Source: Paragonimus skrjabini miyazakii (taxonomy: Eukaryota; Platyhelminthes; Trematoda; Plagiorchiida; Troglotrematidae). Taken from it: a stretch of DNA of 64,000 bases. Shown here in pieces: positions 22,606-35,800 of this stretch (position 1 is its first letter; every line of letters starts with the position of its first letter). The position numbers were made by a program, and so were the translations under genes. The DNA lies in the NCBI GenBank assembly GCA_014338405.1, contig JTDE01000901.1, forward strand, positions 8,530 through 72,529, written 5' to 3'. The notes below the pieces were generated by a model. That model saw only the letters and a list, made by a program, of their open reading frames with translations. It was not told the origin of the DNA and ran no database searches.

Positions 22606-25600
22606 CTCAGTTTATCCAAATTGTAACCAGCTAGTTACTCCAAGCCCTGTTGTAAAAGTCCAATATTGTTTGAACCCCGAAATTATCCACCTCATATATT
22701 TATTTTCGATTTAACATAGCATTACTGGAAGCAAATCTCATCCAAGATAAATTCGCGCAATTATTGTTGAAAAATGATACTACCTGGTTGGTTTGGCATG
22801 TAACCGGTTAGATTAAGCTGCAGCTTCATAACTGATGTATACTTTCGAAGTCTTTGCTTCAAGTTGAGTTCAACTCTACCATATGTTCAGGATAAGTGAA
22901 TTCAACTCAAGTAAATGGTCAACCATTCTTTAGTTGTTTGGACAATAATTTGTTGGCAAATGACAGAGAAATTCAGAGTACACCTTATTCGGTCTGGGGG
23001 TGAAGTCGGGAACCTCTAAACGAGGCAAAACAAATAGTTATTCATTGAATAGCAACAACTTGGTTATTGCTTCAGTAAGTGTATTGATGAAGTGATCTAT
23101 TCTCCCTGTCCCACTGAACTCCTTCTCTTCCCTCACTTAAAAACTCAAAACTAGGATATGATTCAGTAATCTGCAGGAAAAGTATGTCGTCAATGATGTC
23201 ACACAGAAGACTTACCGAATCTCAGTGAACTGTAAGTTTTTAGCACTTTCAGCCTCTACTCAAACAAATCAACTCAATTTCTGCTTCAGTTTTCTGTTTG
23301 AAACTGTGTGCCTACGAGCAAACACAGTTTCATTGTTTGAGCTAAATCAATTTCGTGAGGGGAAGAGGAAAACCTAAAGAGTGAACGACGTAGTAGTGGG
23401 CAAACATCCCTATTTGTGTACTAAGATGACGATTTACAGACTGAAACGAAGCCATGTTTACATACGTTCCGTAAACTAAGGCTACAGGAACCATCACAGC
23501 CGAGTGAGTTTAACGTCTATATAATAAATGTTTCACTGTTGCTGAAACTCTTCATACATTTCATTGCAATTTTCATACGGTCTTAAATCCTTTGTCCGCA
23601 AGTGTTACCATGATTAGTGACAGTACAAACGCAACTTGTGCTCATATGCCTGAACCGGACGCACTTTCTATTTGACTTCCGAAGAAATGTACACTTGATC
23701 AAGGAGCTGTCACCTTCTGCTTCCTTTAGTTTATCACAGGTTGTCTGTCTCAAGTAATACCAGACTTGTCAATGGTTCGTTTTATCTGAGGAAACTACTG
23801 TGCTAGAGCCGAAACACCACCAATAAACCAAACGACTGATTCCTTATGACCTTTCCTGAAACCAATGTTTTGTATACATGCAAAAAATTAGTGTTTAATG
23901 AAAACCGTTATAATGTAACTTTTGTTAACATTGGGACGAATTTCGATCCAAAAGTGCCTCCGTATTATGAAATTGGCCTTTATATACATTACAACGAATG
24001 TTAGCATAGCAACAGTCTTAGTACAACGGACGTACTACCCACCCTCAAGAAAGTATGGTCGCAGCTAATCCCAGCAGGATCGATCATTTATCCCCAACAG
24101 GACACCTCAGCTGATATAGTTGCATTGTTTACATTTGCAACTATGAGTCTTGTCAGAAATGTTGAACTGAGTTTACCGTTTGTACTGTCAAATCTCTTAG
24201 TTCACTTGTAGATTTTACCCGTTGCCGTAACCATTTCGGTGAATCAGAACAGTAACAGTGAATGACTGGAACTCAGGATAGATACGGATACACCTTCGGT
24301 TCACTTTGGTTACATGAGTGACAGAGTGAAAATGAGCGATATTCACAAAGGGCTGTGGATACCTGAGATCAGCAAGGATAACGCGGCGGTAAAAAGATCT
24401 TTAGTCAGAATAATTGCCGGACAAATATGGGATAACCATATCCAGCATGGGTTATAACAATTGTAGGCTATGCGCATGAGTGTGAACAGCAATTTGGAAA
24501 GGTGTTTTTGACGTGACCTATCGGGGGACAAACTCCACTACCACAGTATATCAAGTGAATCAATGGAATGTTCGACAGCAGGTTTTATGTGAGTGTCTGA
24601 AAGTAGATTAAAAACGGTTACCTATGTGGGAAAAACAAGCGGAAATCGAAATGCTAAAGTCTATCAAAGAACTAGGTGGGTAAATACAATAATGTTCTCA
24701 GTATCTGAACCAACATAATGTGCACTACAGCTTGGTTTCATAGTCTCTGTTTTACTTGAAGAGCAGTACATTCAGATTAAGTGGATTTTCACAAAGAGAT
24801 ATGTAATTTAATTCCTGGATAGTTAATGTCCATTAAATGAAAGTAATGAGCGAGTAACTATTGTAATGGAAAATGAGAGTGCAATTCGAGTGTTAGAAAT
24901 AATTTTGACAAGTACTGTGACATGTCTTGTTGATTTTAACAAAGTTTAATATTTTCATAACTTTGTCAAAAACAAACTAGTGCAGTTATAACTTATTGCT
25001 TGCCGACAGTGGTTGAATCAGATGTCAGGAGACGCTCGAAAAAGTTATTAGTTGACATTTTTGCTTTCAAAAAATGGTTTCAGGGGAACAATATTAAGCC
25101 AGATATATTTTAAATTAAACATGATCTTCTGACTACATACTGAGAACATGGGTCTATCATCCGTTGACATATTATAGATGAGTGTTAGGAAATTTGGTTA
25201 GTTTTTAATGGTAATTTGGTTGACAATAAGATGTTCATCATGCAGTGCTTAAGTTAATTTACTTCGCCTCACTTATGGCAGCTTGTCATACATGTGCTGA
25301 CCTTCCACCATTATACAAATGGTCCACCCAAATGTCTAGTAGGTACCGATCTTGTTATTTCTGTTTACAAAGACGATTGCTCGGTAGATGTCGCCGTTTA
25401 AGTTAGTCCACAAAACGTAGAAAATAAATACAACTTTTGTTAATGTGTATTTGACAGTTCAAGGACATCCACAAGTTATGCATGTATTCTACCTTTTTTT
25501 TGATATCTTCGTGAATGGAATGTTATGTTTAACTTATTGTGAATAATTATTTGTCCACCTACTGATTGAACTTCTAAAGCAGAAAAATTGACTAACGTGA

Positions 25601-27987
25601 ATTTTCTTTAACATCAACATCCTGCACAAAAACCGAAGAAATTATTGTCAAACACTCACATTCACTCTCACCTTCTAAACAAAATGCCTATATATCTGAG
25701 GTTTTTCATTAAATACCATGGTTAGGACAAACTTGTTAATAGAACAAGAAGGTTGGATCAACAGTTCATTAGCTTCCTTTTGCTTTGTGTCAATAACTAA
25801 CAGCCCTGGCAACCCAGTAGTCAATGTGAACTATAAACCGTTGCGACTTATGTTTTACAGCTCCGTAAATAACCCTAGAGAGATATTTTTGACGAGTTAG
25901 ATTGCACTTTTGTATGCATATATTCAGTCGCCTGAAAATGTTATTTTTTGATGGATAAATATTTCTATGACTACATAAAAGGTAACAAGAAACGCCTCAC
26001 AGCGGCCAAATTATACACGTGATTTCAATTTGACAATTTTTGAAATCGGATGTCATAATTTCTGCGTTCAGCAATCTCATTTCCAGAGCAAATGCACCGG
26101 AAGAAGACCACTTCAAACACTACGGAGCAACTCTAATGAACTACACATTCAAATACACTTACTGTGTCAGATCGAAACGATTAGAATAACTAATTCTATA
26201 CAAGCCTCTGTACAATATCTTGTATTTTGTTGTGAGGGAAAATTACACTAACATATGCAATCACCCATGGGGATTTAAAAGTTCCCATTGACTTATGAAA
26301 CTTGTTGAAAAGCAGTAGAGAAATGACAGATAATTCATCCTCAAGATTAAAAACAGATTGATACGGCTTGTCTAGCATTTTGCATAGGTCAACCTTTCCC
26401 GTTAACGTCAGTTGACTTTATCTTTCGTTGTAGTTGCAGTTTGCAATAGAGTTATTGGAACAGCAGTGCAGGTGCCTGTCACACGCAGAATATGACCACG
26501 ACAGTTTAAATTGATTTCTGTTTTTGTATCCATAGTATGCTGCTCTCAGATAATAGAGCACATTAATCAGTCAAACCTTGCTCTACTGTGTTGCTCTGTC
26601 CTAGAAAGTTGGCAATTTTATTTTCTGGTAAATGTTCCGTGCAACAGAACAGTGCGGTTGAACGTGGAGGGTGGTATCGAGCTATCCAATCGAGAGAAAC
26701 TCAGAACAAGAATCTTAGCGGCGCTAAGCAAACTCAATTTGATGGATAAACAGTACCTTTAATAGGAGAAAAACAGTATTTACTGTAGTTGTTAAGCGGC
26801 TGACGTTCTCTTATTGTGACTGGTCAGTTGGTTGCTATGCTGTTCCCCGACCTTCCTTCTAGCAGCTCAGTTATTTCAGACACATACACAATCAACAACA
26901 GCTGATCGCCGTCTATGATTGGTTGACGCCAGTTTGACTATAATTCCGTTTGCAGCAGCTTATGTGGGGGCACCGATTGGCTAAACTTTCTCCAATCAAG
27001 AAACCGCTCCAGTCCAATCTAATTACACTTGGAATGCTAACAAAATGTTGCAAGCGCAAAGTTTTGCAATGGTTTTTTGGCAGGTATGTGACCTCTCTTC
27101 CAACGGTTACTTTAAATAGCTGTCTATACAAAAAAAATTTCAAGCCGACATGGATCACGAAAGCAGAATAATATTATTTTTTTCCAGTCAACATACTACC
27201 TGTTTCTTCTCAACTGTCGACACACATTTCGAATTTTGTATTTGTTCGACAGTTCAACAGTCTGTGTGTTTGTTACACATGACTGAAATGGCTTTCTTCG
27301 GGTGTGTTCAAAATGTGATAACATATGGTATACCATTCACAAAGTTAGCCATATCACTCTGGTTGACCATTTTTGATAAACTCCATAACCGAGTATCTTA
27401 ATTAATTAACCGTGTTTCCTATTCGATGCGGACAGTTAGGGAGGAGGATATCTGTTAATTTTGTTGCCTCAGAAATCCCAGCCGACTGCTCCCCCATGTC
27501 CCATTGTTTTATTATGCTATTCCGTGTAGGCTTAGATATGGGAGAACGAAAATTTCGGAAAGAAAACGCTATTTGCAGTCGTTGTCCTGTTATCATGGGG
27601 AAACGTAGTGATGTTGCCGAAACCTTCGTAAATACATTTTTCCACTATAAATTCTAGGTAAAATTACGATTGTCTTGTTTACTCAACAATTGTTTTGAGA
27701 AGACAACGGTGTGTTTATACAGCTAAACTTCAGGTCTATACCATGGTCAAATGGAAAAGGCGACGGAGTTCTAAACATATTGGTTATTTTATGTGCGGTA
27801 ATGGTGAAAATGTGACTAAGTTTATTAAATCAACGTCAGTGAGGAAATAAATGAGTACTTTATGTCAAAAATCAACTTCACTTTATAATGATGTAGGCTA
27901 GATGTTATTGATCGGATTAGTTAGCAGTTGTTAACAGACTAAGTTAGGTCAGGATAGATTGGAATGTTGTACGGTAATAGAGGGTAC
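22606..27987. other. non-coding stretch, no supported gene
   Basis: Long AT-rich interval. ORFs of 60-83 codons at 26511-26762, 26913-27171 (both strands) and 27412-27657 show no known domain and overlap on both strands, as chance ORFs do. No SINE, PLE or LINE similarity found by eye. Confidence 0.5.
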
Positions 27988-28099
27988 TGATATGACAATC
28001 TGCTGAGGGAGGGTGAGAGTGTTGTTGAATGTGTTGGAGTGTTACACGTGGCTGTCATCAGACATGCGTTCATCTGTGTCAAGCGGTTCACGCTTGCTC

Positions 28100-28470
28100 G
28101 GGTTTCAAGTGGGTGTGGAATGATTGGCCAGGGGAGGTCGAGGGTTTGTACGAATTGTTTTTGGTCACATAGGCAGAGGTTGTGGAGTTTGATAGCAATA
28201 GCCCCGATTGTTGATAACAATCGCACTTTGACAGATCTGCAGCAGCACTGAAAAACCTTGTTAATGACTCGGTACGCTTCAACCGGATTTATCTGATGAT
28301 CAGTGTCAAGTAAGTGGGAGCCAATGGTACTGAAAATAGACTTTCCCGAACCGTTGCGAAGCCATTTCGGTAGGTGTTCCCGAATCCTCTCCTATAGCCG
28401 CCTGATGACCCTCCCAACTTAACCTGCTTGGCAGCAATAAGTGAGAGAGTAAATACAAAAAGACGTAGAG
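28100..28470 (-). pseudogene. PLE-E GIY-YIG endonuclease domain
   Basis: Minus strand, following the RT: FCIYSLTYCCQAG (GIY-like segment and the Cys-rich entry), a stop, VGRVIRRL for the YIG-like VGR block, a stop, ERIREHLPKWLRNGSGKSIF (about 28393-28335), then GSHLLDTDHQINPVEAYRVI (about 28325-28265), a frame-shifted part near 28250-28225, and LLSTIGAIAIKLHNLCLCDQ followed by KQFVQTLDLPWP ending at about 28126. This is the best-preserved endonuclease in the window by similarity to the PLE pattern, though two in-frame stops sit in the catalytic half. The last about 240 bases are shared almost unchanged with the plus-strand arm. Confidence 0.88.
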
Positions 28471-28479
28471 AACTTGGGC

Positions 28480-29545
28480 AAACTATCTTTGAGACGTGGC
28501 ACCGGTACCGGACAGGTATCATTGTTAACCTCTCATTGATATGAGAGACAGATGAAAACCGGCTTTTTCTCCGCTGTCTGAACGACTTTAAGTTTTGTGC
28601 CAGAATGCAGTTTTTTGTCTATTAATCTTTCAGGATATCCATTTCCAATGAGAGTTTCTCGAATACACCTCACTTCCTCCTGGAAAGCGTTCGGTGTGCA
28701 TATATTTTTCTGCTCTGTTCAACAGACAACATACCATATTTCTTTTTTACTTCAACGGAACTTAACTGTGGAAATGTGTGTATTGACCCGTCCACGTCAT
28801 TTTTTATCGGTTGATCTTTGAATTGTTCCTTCTGCTCGACGAAGCAATGCGACATCTACGAATGAGAGTTCGTTGTGATGTTCTAGCTGGACAGTGAACT
28901 TTATATTCGGATGTGCTCTGTTGAACTCATCTAGTATGAACTGGGGATCATCATCGTTTGGAAGATGGCAAAAATATCATCCACATAGCGTTGGTAAAGC
29001 TTGCACCTAGTTACAATGTGACTGAGTAAACTGATCTCTAGTTTGGCCATAAATATATCTGCGATCAGCGAACCTAGAAGTGAACCTGTTGCTAATCCAT
29101 CTTTCTGCCTTTATAAGTATTTATTAAATTGTAATTGAACATTATAGATGCAAAACAGCAGTAGTTCTTTCAATTCTTCCCCTGTAATCCCGACATCAAT
29201 CTGATTGTTCTCGATATAGGTACACAAATGGTTAGTAATTTCTTGCAATGAACACTAGTGAATAGAGAAGTCAAATCCAAGGAGAGCATGTTGTAATTTC
29301 CGATATTCATTGAATCGATTGAGTCTACAAAGTTGAAGGTGTCCTTTAGGCTAAAAGTAGTTAGTCGTAAATTGATCGGTTCTAATATCTACAATAGCCA
29401 TTTTGCTAAAGCACGATACGGCCAAGGGCACATGTCTAGGATCGGTCTTAATGGCACTCTGTCTTTATGAATTTTGGGAAGATCGTACAAACGTGGAATG
29501 ACTGTTCCGGTAGGTCTGATACGCTCGAAGGTTGAAGTATCGAGT
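28480..29545 (-). pseudogene. PLE-E reverse transcriptase, catalytic box preserved
   Basis: On the minus strand the frame opens with STFERIRPTGTVIPRLYDLP and KIHKDRVPLRPIL (29530-29430), then PYRALAKWLL and a stop. It continues with FSLKDTFNFVDSID and MLSLDLTSLFTSV (about 29345-29260). After a frame change come LQEITNHLCTYIENNQIDVG, KDGLATGSLLGSLIADIFMA and the intact catalytic YQRYVDDIFAIF, with YVDD at about 28976-28987. After another frame change come RAHPNIKFTVQLEHHNELSF and VDVALLRRAEGT, and finally GNGYPERLIDKKL (linker, about 28640-28605). There are at least three frame changes and several stops, so it is non-functional. In contrast to PLE-1 the aspartate pair is preserved. Confidence 0.9.
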
Positions 29546-29897
29546 AAGCCTATTTCCAGTACCACTGGCTCCCACTTACTTGACACTGACCATCAAATAA
29601 ATCCGGTTGAAGCGTACCGAGTCATTAACAAGGTTTTTCAGTGCTGCTGCAGATCTGTCAAAGTGCGATTGTTATCAACAATCGAGGCTATTGCTATCAA
29701 ACTCCACAACCTCTGCCTATGTGACCAAAAACAATTCGTACAAACCCTCGACCTCCCCTGGCCAATCATTCCACACCCACTTGAAACCCGAGCAAGCGTG
29801 AACCGCTTGACACAGATGAACGCATGTCTGATGACAGCCACGTGTAACACTCCAACACATTCAACAACACTCTCACCTACCCCCAGTAGGTTGTGAT
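29545..29897 (+). mobile_element. Inverted copy of the PLE-E 3' end (plus strand)
   Basis: Plus-strand endonuclease C-terminus: SSTTGSHLLDTDHQINPVEA, YRVINKVFQ, LLSTIEAIAIKLHNLCLCDQ and KQFVQTLDLPWP within one open frame (29474-29896). It mirrors 27988-28345. Translated in an alternative frame the two arms differ at one residue in 64, so they are about 98-99% identical. PLEs are known for terminal repeats in direct or inverted orientation and for inverted, 5'-truncated insertions. The reading frame upstream of about 29545 is only the antisense of the PLE-E RT. Confidence 0.88.
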
Positions 29898-32800
29898 TCG
29901 TACCACTGCTGTGATTTCTGCTGACCTATTTGGCACGTTATAATTTTCATATATAGGTCGTGGATACTAATATGGGCTGAAACTAATTATACTTGGATGC
30001 GGTTCTGTTAAGTTGTCAAATATAATGAGTTTCGTGTTCCCGAAGGACCAACCACACACTGGTTGGATTATGGTAAATCGAACTGTATTACTTTTGCACA
30101 TAATCAACCAAAGCAACAAGTTTAGTGACATGCTTGAAAGCAGCAAGCCACAAACTTACCTTTATTCTCAAACAGATTACCCATTTGTGTATTGAGAGCA
30201 GAAATATTTATAGCCTATAGATGCTATGACCATTTTGGTGTGGCTACCGTTGATGGATAGTATATAACTAATAACTCGCCGTCCGGTCCTGTGTGTGCAT
30301 AAACTGTTGACTCATGCAGTTTGTCTGCCCTGGAACTGATAACAGTCCTTGTTTTGTGTAAACCCAATTGCTGATTGTTTCTATTGTTGTTGCTATCCGC
30401 ATGTCCTATATATATTCCAATGTTTTACGTTCGTGACTGAAGAGAGTAAACGAAATGTTAACATCTCGCGACGTATGTCTTCTATCGTTATTGGTGAATT
30501 AGATCAAGGGAACACAGTGTTTTAAAGTATATAACTAGCAAATAAGGCCTACAGTTGAAGAGCTTAAAAACAGTATGCTATTTAAAATGAGAGTAGGTGA
30601 AAAGAAACAGCCGAATCCGTACGTGTTGACGACTTGCAAGAGGACAGATGTATTTATCGTGCCTAATTTGTAAGACGGTATTCAGTTCTATGTAAGCAAG
30701 AGTGACGCTAATGTTTCGAAAGCACTTAGTAACAGTAGTTGCCAGACTGAAAGACTGAAGTGTACTGCTAATATCAAATAAGCCATATTGAACATTCTCA
30801 TAAGGATACCAAAACAAGAGTGATGTGTTATATGTTGACCGAGTCTGAAGTAGATCAGTTTGTGTGAATGACAACTTGTTCACCTATCATTCCAGGTTTG
30901 AATTCAAAAGAAAATGTTCAAGATATGCATCTGTTTCAGTTCTTGGACAAAGTACTGAGTTTAGTGACAAGTAACAAAATTTGAATTAATTCAAACGTAA
31001 ATTGACATGGTTTCAAAACAACATTCAACTAACTGTTCAGCCATTATAACTTTCGAAGAAGAAAGCCTAATGAATTGTTGGACCTAATCTAAAAAATTAC
31101 AGTATTCGGCAGTTTCCACACGATAGAAAAAGGGTATGAAAAATGTTTGCTTTCAGCTGGCTACCGAATTTTGTCATAGAATGCTGACTTCGTGAATTTT
31201 ACCAATTGTTTATTTAATATAATTGCGGAAGTGATGTTACTCAGGGGACGTAAAACATGACCAAGCAGATCATTGAAAGTAAACTGACTTGCGATGATCA
31301 GACATTGATGCCTGTGTCCTGTCAAACGCACGAGTTGGTGATAGTACCTGAGTAACTGTGTGATCAGAGAGACAGGCAGCTGATAGTACAGGTTAAACGA
31401 ATTCATTGTCTCGAATTGTGAGGATTTCTCGATACAATGTTTGCTTAGTTGTTGAGAGACCCACTCAACAATCTCTCCTACTGATCATTGTATAAGGGTG
31501 ATGCAGACGTGAAGGTTGATATGGACAAACATTGAACTGAACTACCGCAAAGATGACGATGAACCGGCTTTAAATTGCAAAGTCAGTCTTTCGAAATAAG
31601 ACCGTGGCGACCTGTATAATTGTTGGCCAAGACGTTGAGATAAGATGACGGCTAATATGGTTTGCTGGCGCTATTGTCACCGTTGTTTAATCGAACAGTC
31701 TATAGAAATAGTGCCACTGTCTAATCGAACCAAAGCTAGAAGGAGTACTTCATGAATAAAGTATCACTCGTTTCTGCCATTCAAAGTTCACCTAATGTTT
31801 CTGTTTCAGTTTTGACTGAGGGTTATGTTTTTGTTTTTCTCTTGTTGCTGCTCGCTGATTAAGAATTGATATCAATCATTGCTAATCTTGTCAATGACTG
31901 ACTACGCCGCGATACGAGTATTCTGAAGCGAAACTTGTCACATAATCCTCCGACCCCTTAAGTCGCTCAGCTGGCGAATAGGCTTGGCTGACAGTTCACG
32001 ATTTATCAAGCAACACCAACCCAATATTTTCTGCACTGACGCTATTTTGCTCAGCCGTTATTGACTAATTTTCGCTACCAAAACCGGGGTATGCAGATTA
32101 CTTGTTTACATTGAAATTAATCGGTCAGGTTTGATAGATTGATGCGTTTGATTGGTATTCTCCAATCCATTGTACATAAAGAGATTAATTGTCTGTGGGA
32201 TAGTAAGGTACTCTTGTTCTCTTGCGGTAAACATACATTTGGTATGCTCTTGGATTAAATCGTGAGGACTGGATGTCTTAAATAATGAAGGTAACCGCTA
32301 TTTCAATACAGTGTAAATGCCTAGTAAATCTACATTTCAATCAATCAAATAGTGAATGCTGAACTTATCATTCCTCTGTAGATGGATTCAACTGAATCAT
32401 TTGCCTCCTGTTACATTGTAAAATGAACATCGTGGTTGAATGTGAAGCAGTAAGGTGTCAGTCGTTTGAACCCAGCATGCATTTCAAAAAACACTTCAAT
32501 AACCACTTATTACTAACAAATTCAATGTATCGTCTGACGAATTGCGTTGATCGAACACAGTCTTACAGGTATGTTCTTGTTTGTGATTTCTGATTGGCTC
32601 AATGCTGTGCAATCAGAAAACTATTCCAGCCAAATGTGTTTGCACGTGTTGCAAGCAAATGAGACATAATTAGATGCATCGGAAATTATGAAAAGCAGCA
32701 AACAGCTGCCCAAACCCCAGAATGTTATGTCAAAATGTAGAACTAGATCTGTGAACAAAGTTGAAGGTATCATTGAAATAAGGAGACACACATCAAACAT

Positions 32801-35800
32801 ACAAGGAAAACAAAGGTTATAAAAACAGATAAGGAAAAGCAGACAGATCAGTGTACGTTATATGCCAAATCAATCCAACATTAAAAAGCAATACACCTTA
32901 AATTTGCGACCAGCGCTACCATTGAATTTACCAGCGTCTCACGCATAAAAGGCTGACTTAAATTTCGTGGGATTAGAATCTGACTTCAATGCTGACAAAA
33001 AAATATAGAACAGGCACTAATTCGACAGATTCAACCCTGGTTATAGCGACAGTTAGAACCACCTTCCAAACGAAAGTGGTTCTTGAACAAGTCAATCCCC
33101 CGGTTTACTCTGCTAACGACATTGAGAGTTAAGTTGTAAAGCGAGTAATACTGAATCAGGTGTTTTTCTTTTCGTGTGGATCGGTCTCACATGACTAAAT
33201 AACGTTGGAGGTTTAGTAGAGTTTGAATCTTGAAACATATATGAAACGCGGTTTTATGAAATACACCTTCATTCTCGACACGGGTTTGACCCATCCTTAG
33301 TGGAATCTTTCACCTCAAACCCTGTTTGTTGTAGTAGTCACCCTTCTCCAGATATATGAAGCAAAAATTTTATCATTGTAAATGAACTCTGTGAACAAAA
33401 ACAGATGACAACCATTCTGTCAGTGTAGATCAAAATAATCGTATGGCGAGTGAATAACTGGTGCTATGGAAAATAACTTGCAGGCCAAAACGTTTGAATG
33501 CTGACGTAAATGGTTAGTTATGTTACAATTCCAAAATCAGCAGATGTGCGGAAGTGTTACAGGCATTTCTATCACAGATGCCTGAAAGAAAGACCGGCAT
33601 GTTAGTCCAAAAAATTCTTCCAACCACCAACCCTGTCCAGAGCTCAGTGTTGAAATAGTTGTGAAGGACGGTGTAATGCGGGGACTGCTACCTATAATCC
33701 TAAGGGTTGCCTTGTATTTCAACTGCGTTGGTTAGTCTTCTAGCTCAGAGCAATTCAGTTTGCTTAATTTGTGCCCAGCAATTGTGTAGTTAACCTCTAC
33801 GCTTATACAATGAATTAGAAACACTATTAGCGTAACTGAACTGGTCAATAATACTTCAAAGCAATCGATTACACGTGCTTGCACAAAACAATCCTGTTTT
33901 GTAAATCATGGAATCAAAGTAGTTCTAGTTTAATCACTTCAGTGTTCTGTTCATAACAGTTTCATTGTACCAATCATTCCGTTTAACATTCTGGAATTTC
34001 AGCTGTTGACACTTCGTTTTATTCAGTTTTAGGTAACAAAGTCATCCGTAGCTAGTGCAACTAATACTCCACGGAAAAAGTTTACGAAACACGCCCTAAC
34101 ATAAATCAGCAGATGAACATCATGACTGTGTTTTACCCGTACATTGTCTAGGCCCGTCAGCATTGAGGTATATGTGTGTAGCAGATATGCCCTAAAAATG
34201 CTTCCGTTTTCAGCACATTTATTATTGTATTGCCTTACTGAAAGCCTGGGAAGACTTTAGAATCAAATTTGTTTCAAAAATTATATGTAAAGATTGATGG
34301 TATTCCGGTTTCTAGTAGTTTTTACTAGAATGAAAGTCCTCATTAATGGTCTGAATATCTGCTCCATATTTTACAAATGGTAAGGATTACGGGTTTTGGT
34401 TGCAAACTTACATCCGGACCATAATGCTTAGGGACGTGTCACTGGGTATTGTCATAATATGGCCGATTTTAATATAACTTTACTTAAATGTAACACTTGA
34501 AGTCAAAACTCTTATACCAAATTAACAGGTACGGTACACTCTGAATTAAGTGGCTACTATATTCAACACCCAGGCATGTTGTCAGGTTCAAAACGAATGA
34601 CCATCAGTCACAGCAATATTTGTCAAAAACGCCATCCGCGTGATTCAATCACTGTTAAACAGTTATACACTTTCTAAATGAGTGATAGACAGATATTACT
34701 GTTTTGTGTCGATTATGTACAAGCCGTAACTTGTCGGACAATGCACAAACTCCAGAGACCAATTCGAATTAACTAGTACATCAAGAAAAATCTCTAAGTA
34801 ACTTGCTTATAAATATTTATATTTATATACAGGCTCAATCTTAATCTGATACTGATTATCACGCGGATGAAATCATACTGCTGGTGCATTAACTAGGTTT
34901 AAAAATAGTATAGTTATGATAGTGAAATTACGAAAGACATTAAATCAATTGAGGAGGATTTTTGTGACTTTCTTGTCATTAATGTTAACTACCGTACTCG
35001 TTAACACTGCACAGCTCATAGTGGGACCAAACGCACAGGTTCGATAGTCTTGCTTCAAAAATCATTTTCCCCTAAATTATCTGAAGACGGAAAGATAGAA
35101 GAGGTGTTAGTCACAGAACCATACTATTCGGCAGACATCTGGAAACAGACCTAATTATAATATACAGAAACCTTCACATATCCATCTCGCTAGAGGTAGA
35201 CCAAAGGTTTGAAATCTCCATTGAATGTCCGTGGTTTGACTGGGTGAAAATTCATCACCTCGATTTACATGGCTCATCTTTTTGAGTGTTCATGGAATTG
35301 CTCTTGTTTGTTTCATTTTGAGAGTTTCTAATTCACTCGTTTGACATACTTACCAGTGATGTTAGTGTTATAATACGCTGAATGGACTTGTTTTTGTATA
35401 CACTATATTCAGCTGAAAGGCTGTATTAATGTGCTCTTTTGCATCACCCGTTAGCAATCTTAAGCAGGTTCCGGTAGTTCGGTCAGTTATCTGATTACCC
35501 GAATTATCAACGTTACGCAAAAACAATCACTCTAAAACACTAATTGCGCGTATTTTTAGAGTTTTCTCAAACGTAGATATTTTGGTTTCCATGTCCAGTA
35601 TGTACATGTCAGTTTATTTCAAAATCATATTTGAAATTTAAACACTGGGTAGACGATGTGCCATATCCTAAACGATCTTAGGTAACCCATCTCCCAAATG
35701 TCATTTATTAACCAAACTAGACAGTCTACTTGAAGAGAACTATACAATTTACTGTCTAAACTCACACGTTAAGATAACTTATGTTACAATTCATAATTGC

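Larger units (their letters stand above)
27988..29590 (-). mobile_element. Penelope-like element PLE-E, minus strand, lacking its N-terminal part
   Basis: Reads from about 29545 downwards through the RT core, linker, GIY-YIG endonuclease and 3' end. The RT starts abruptly at the PLE signature region, so the N-terminal part is missing; at that point the DNA switches to a plus-strand copy of the element's own 3' end (29545-29897). The 3' arm (27988-28345) and that copy form an inverted repeat of about 350 bp. RT sequence differs strongly from PLE-1, so this is another PLE lineage. Confidence 0.88.

Noticed and set aside
29826..29860. CTGATGA in the PLE inverted arms as another hammerhead
   Set aside because: No GAAA block, stem II or matching stem I follows it.
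30578..30883. 101-codon minus-strand ORF
   Set aside because: No recognisable domain or flanking exon signals.
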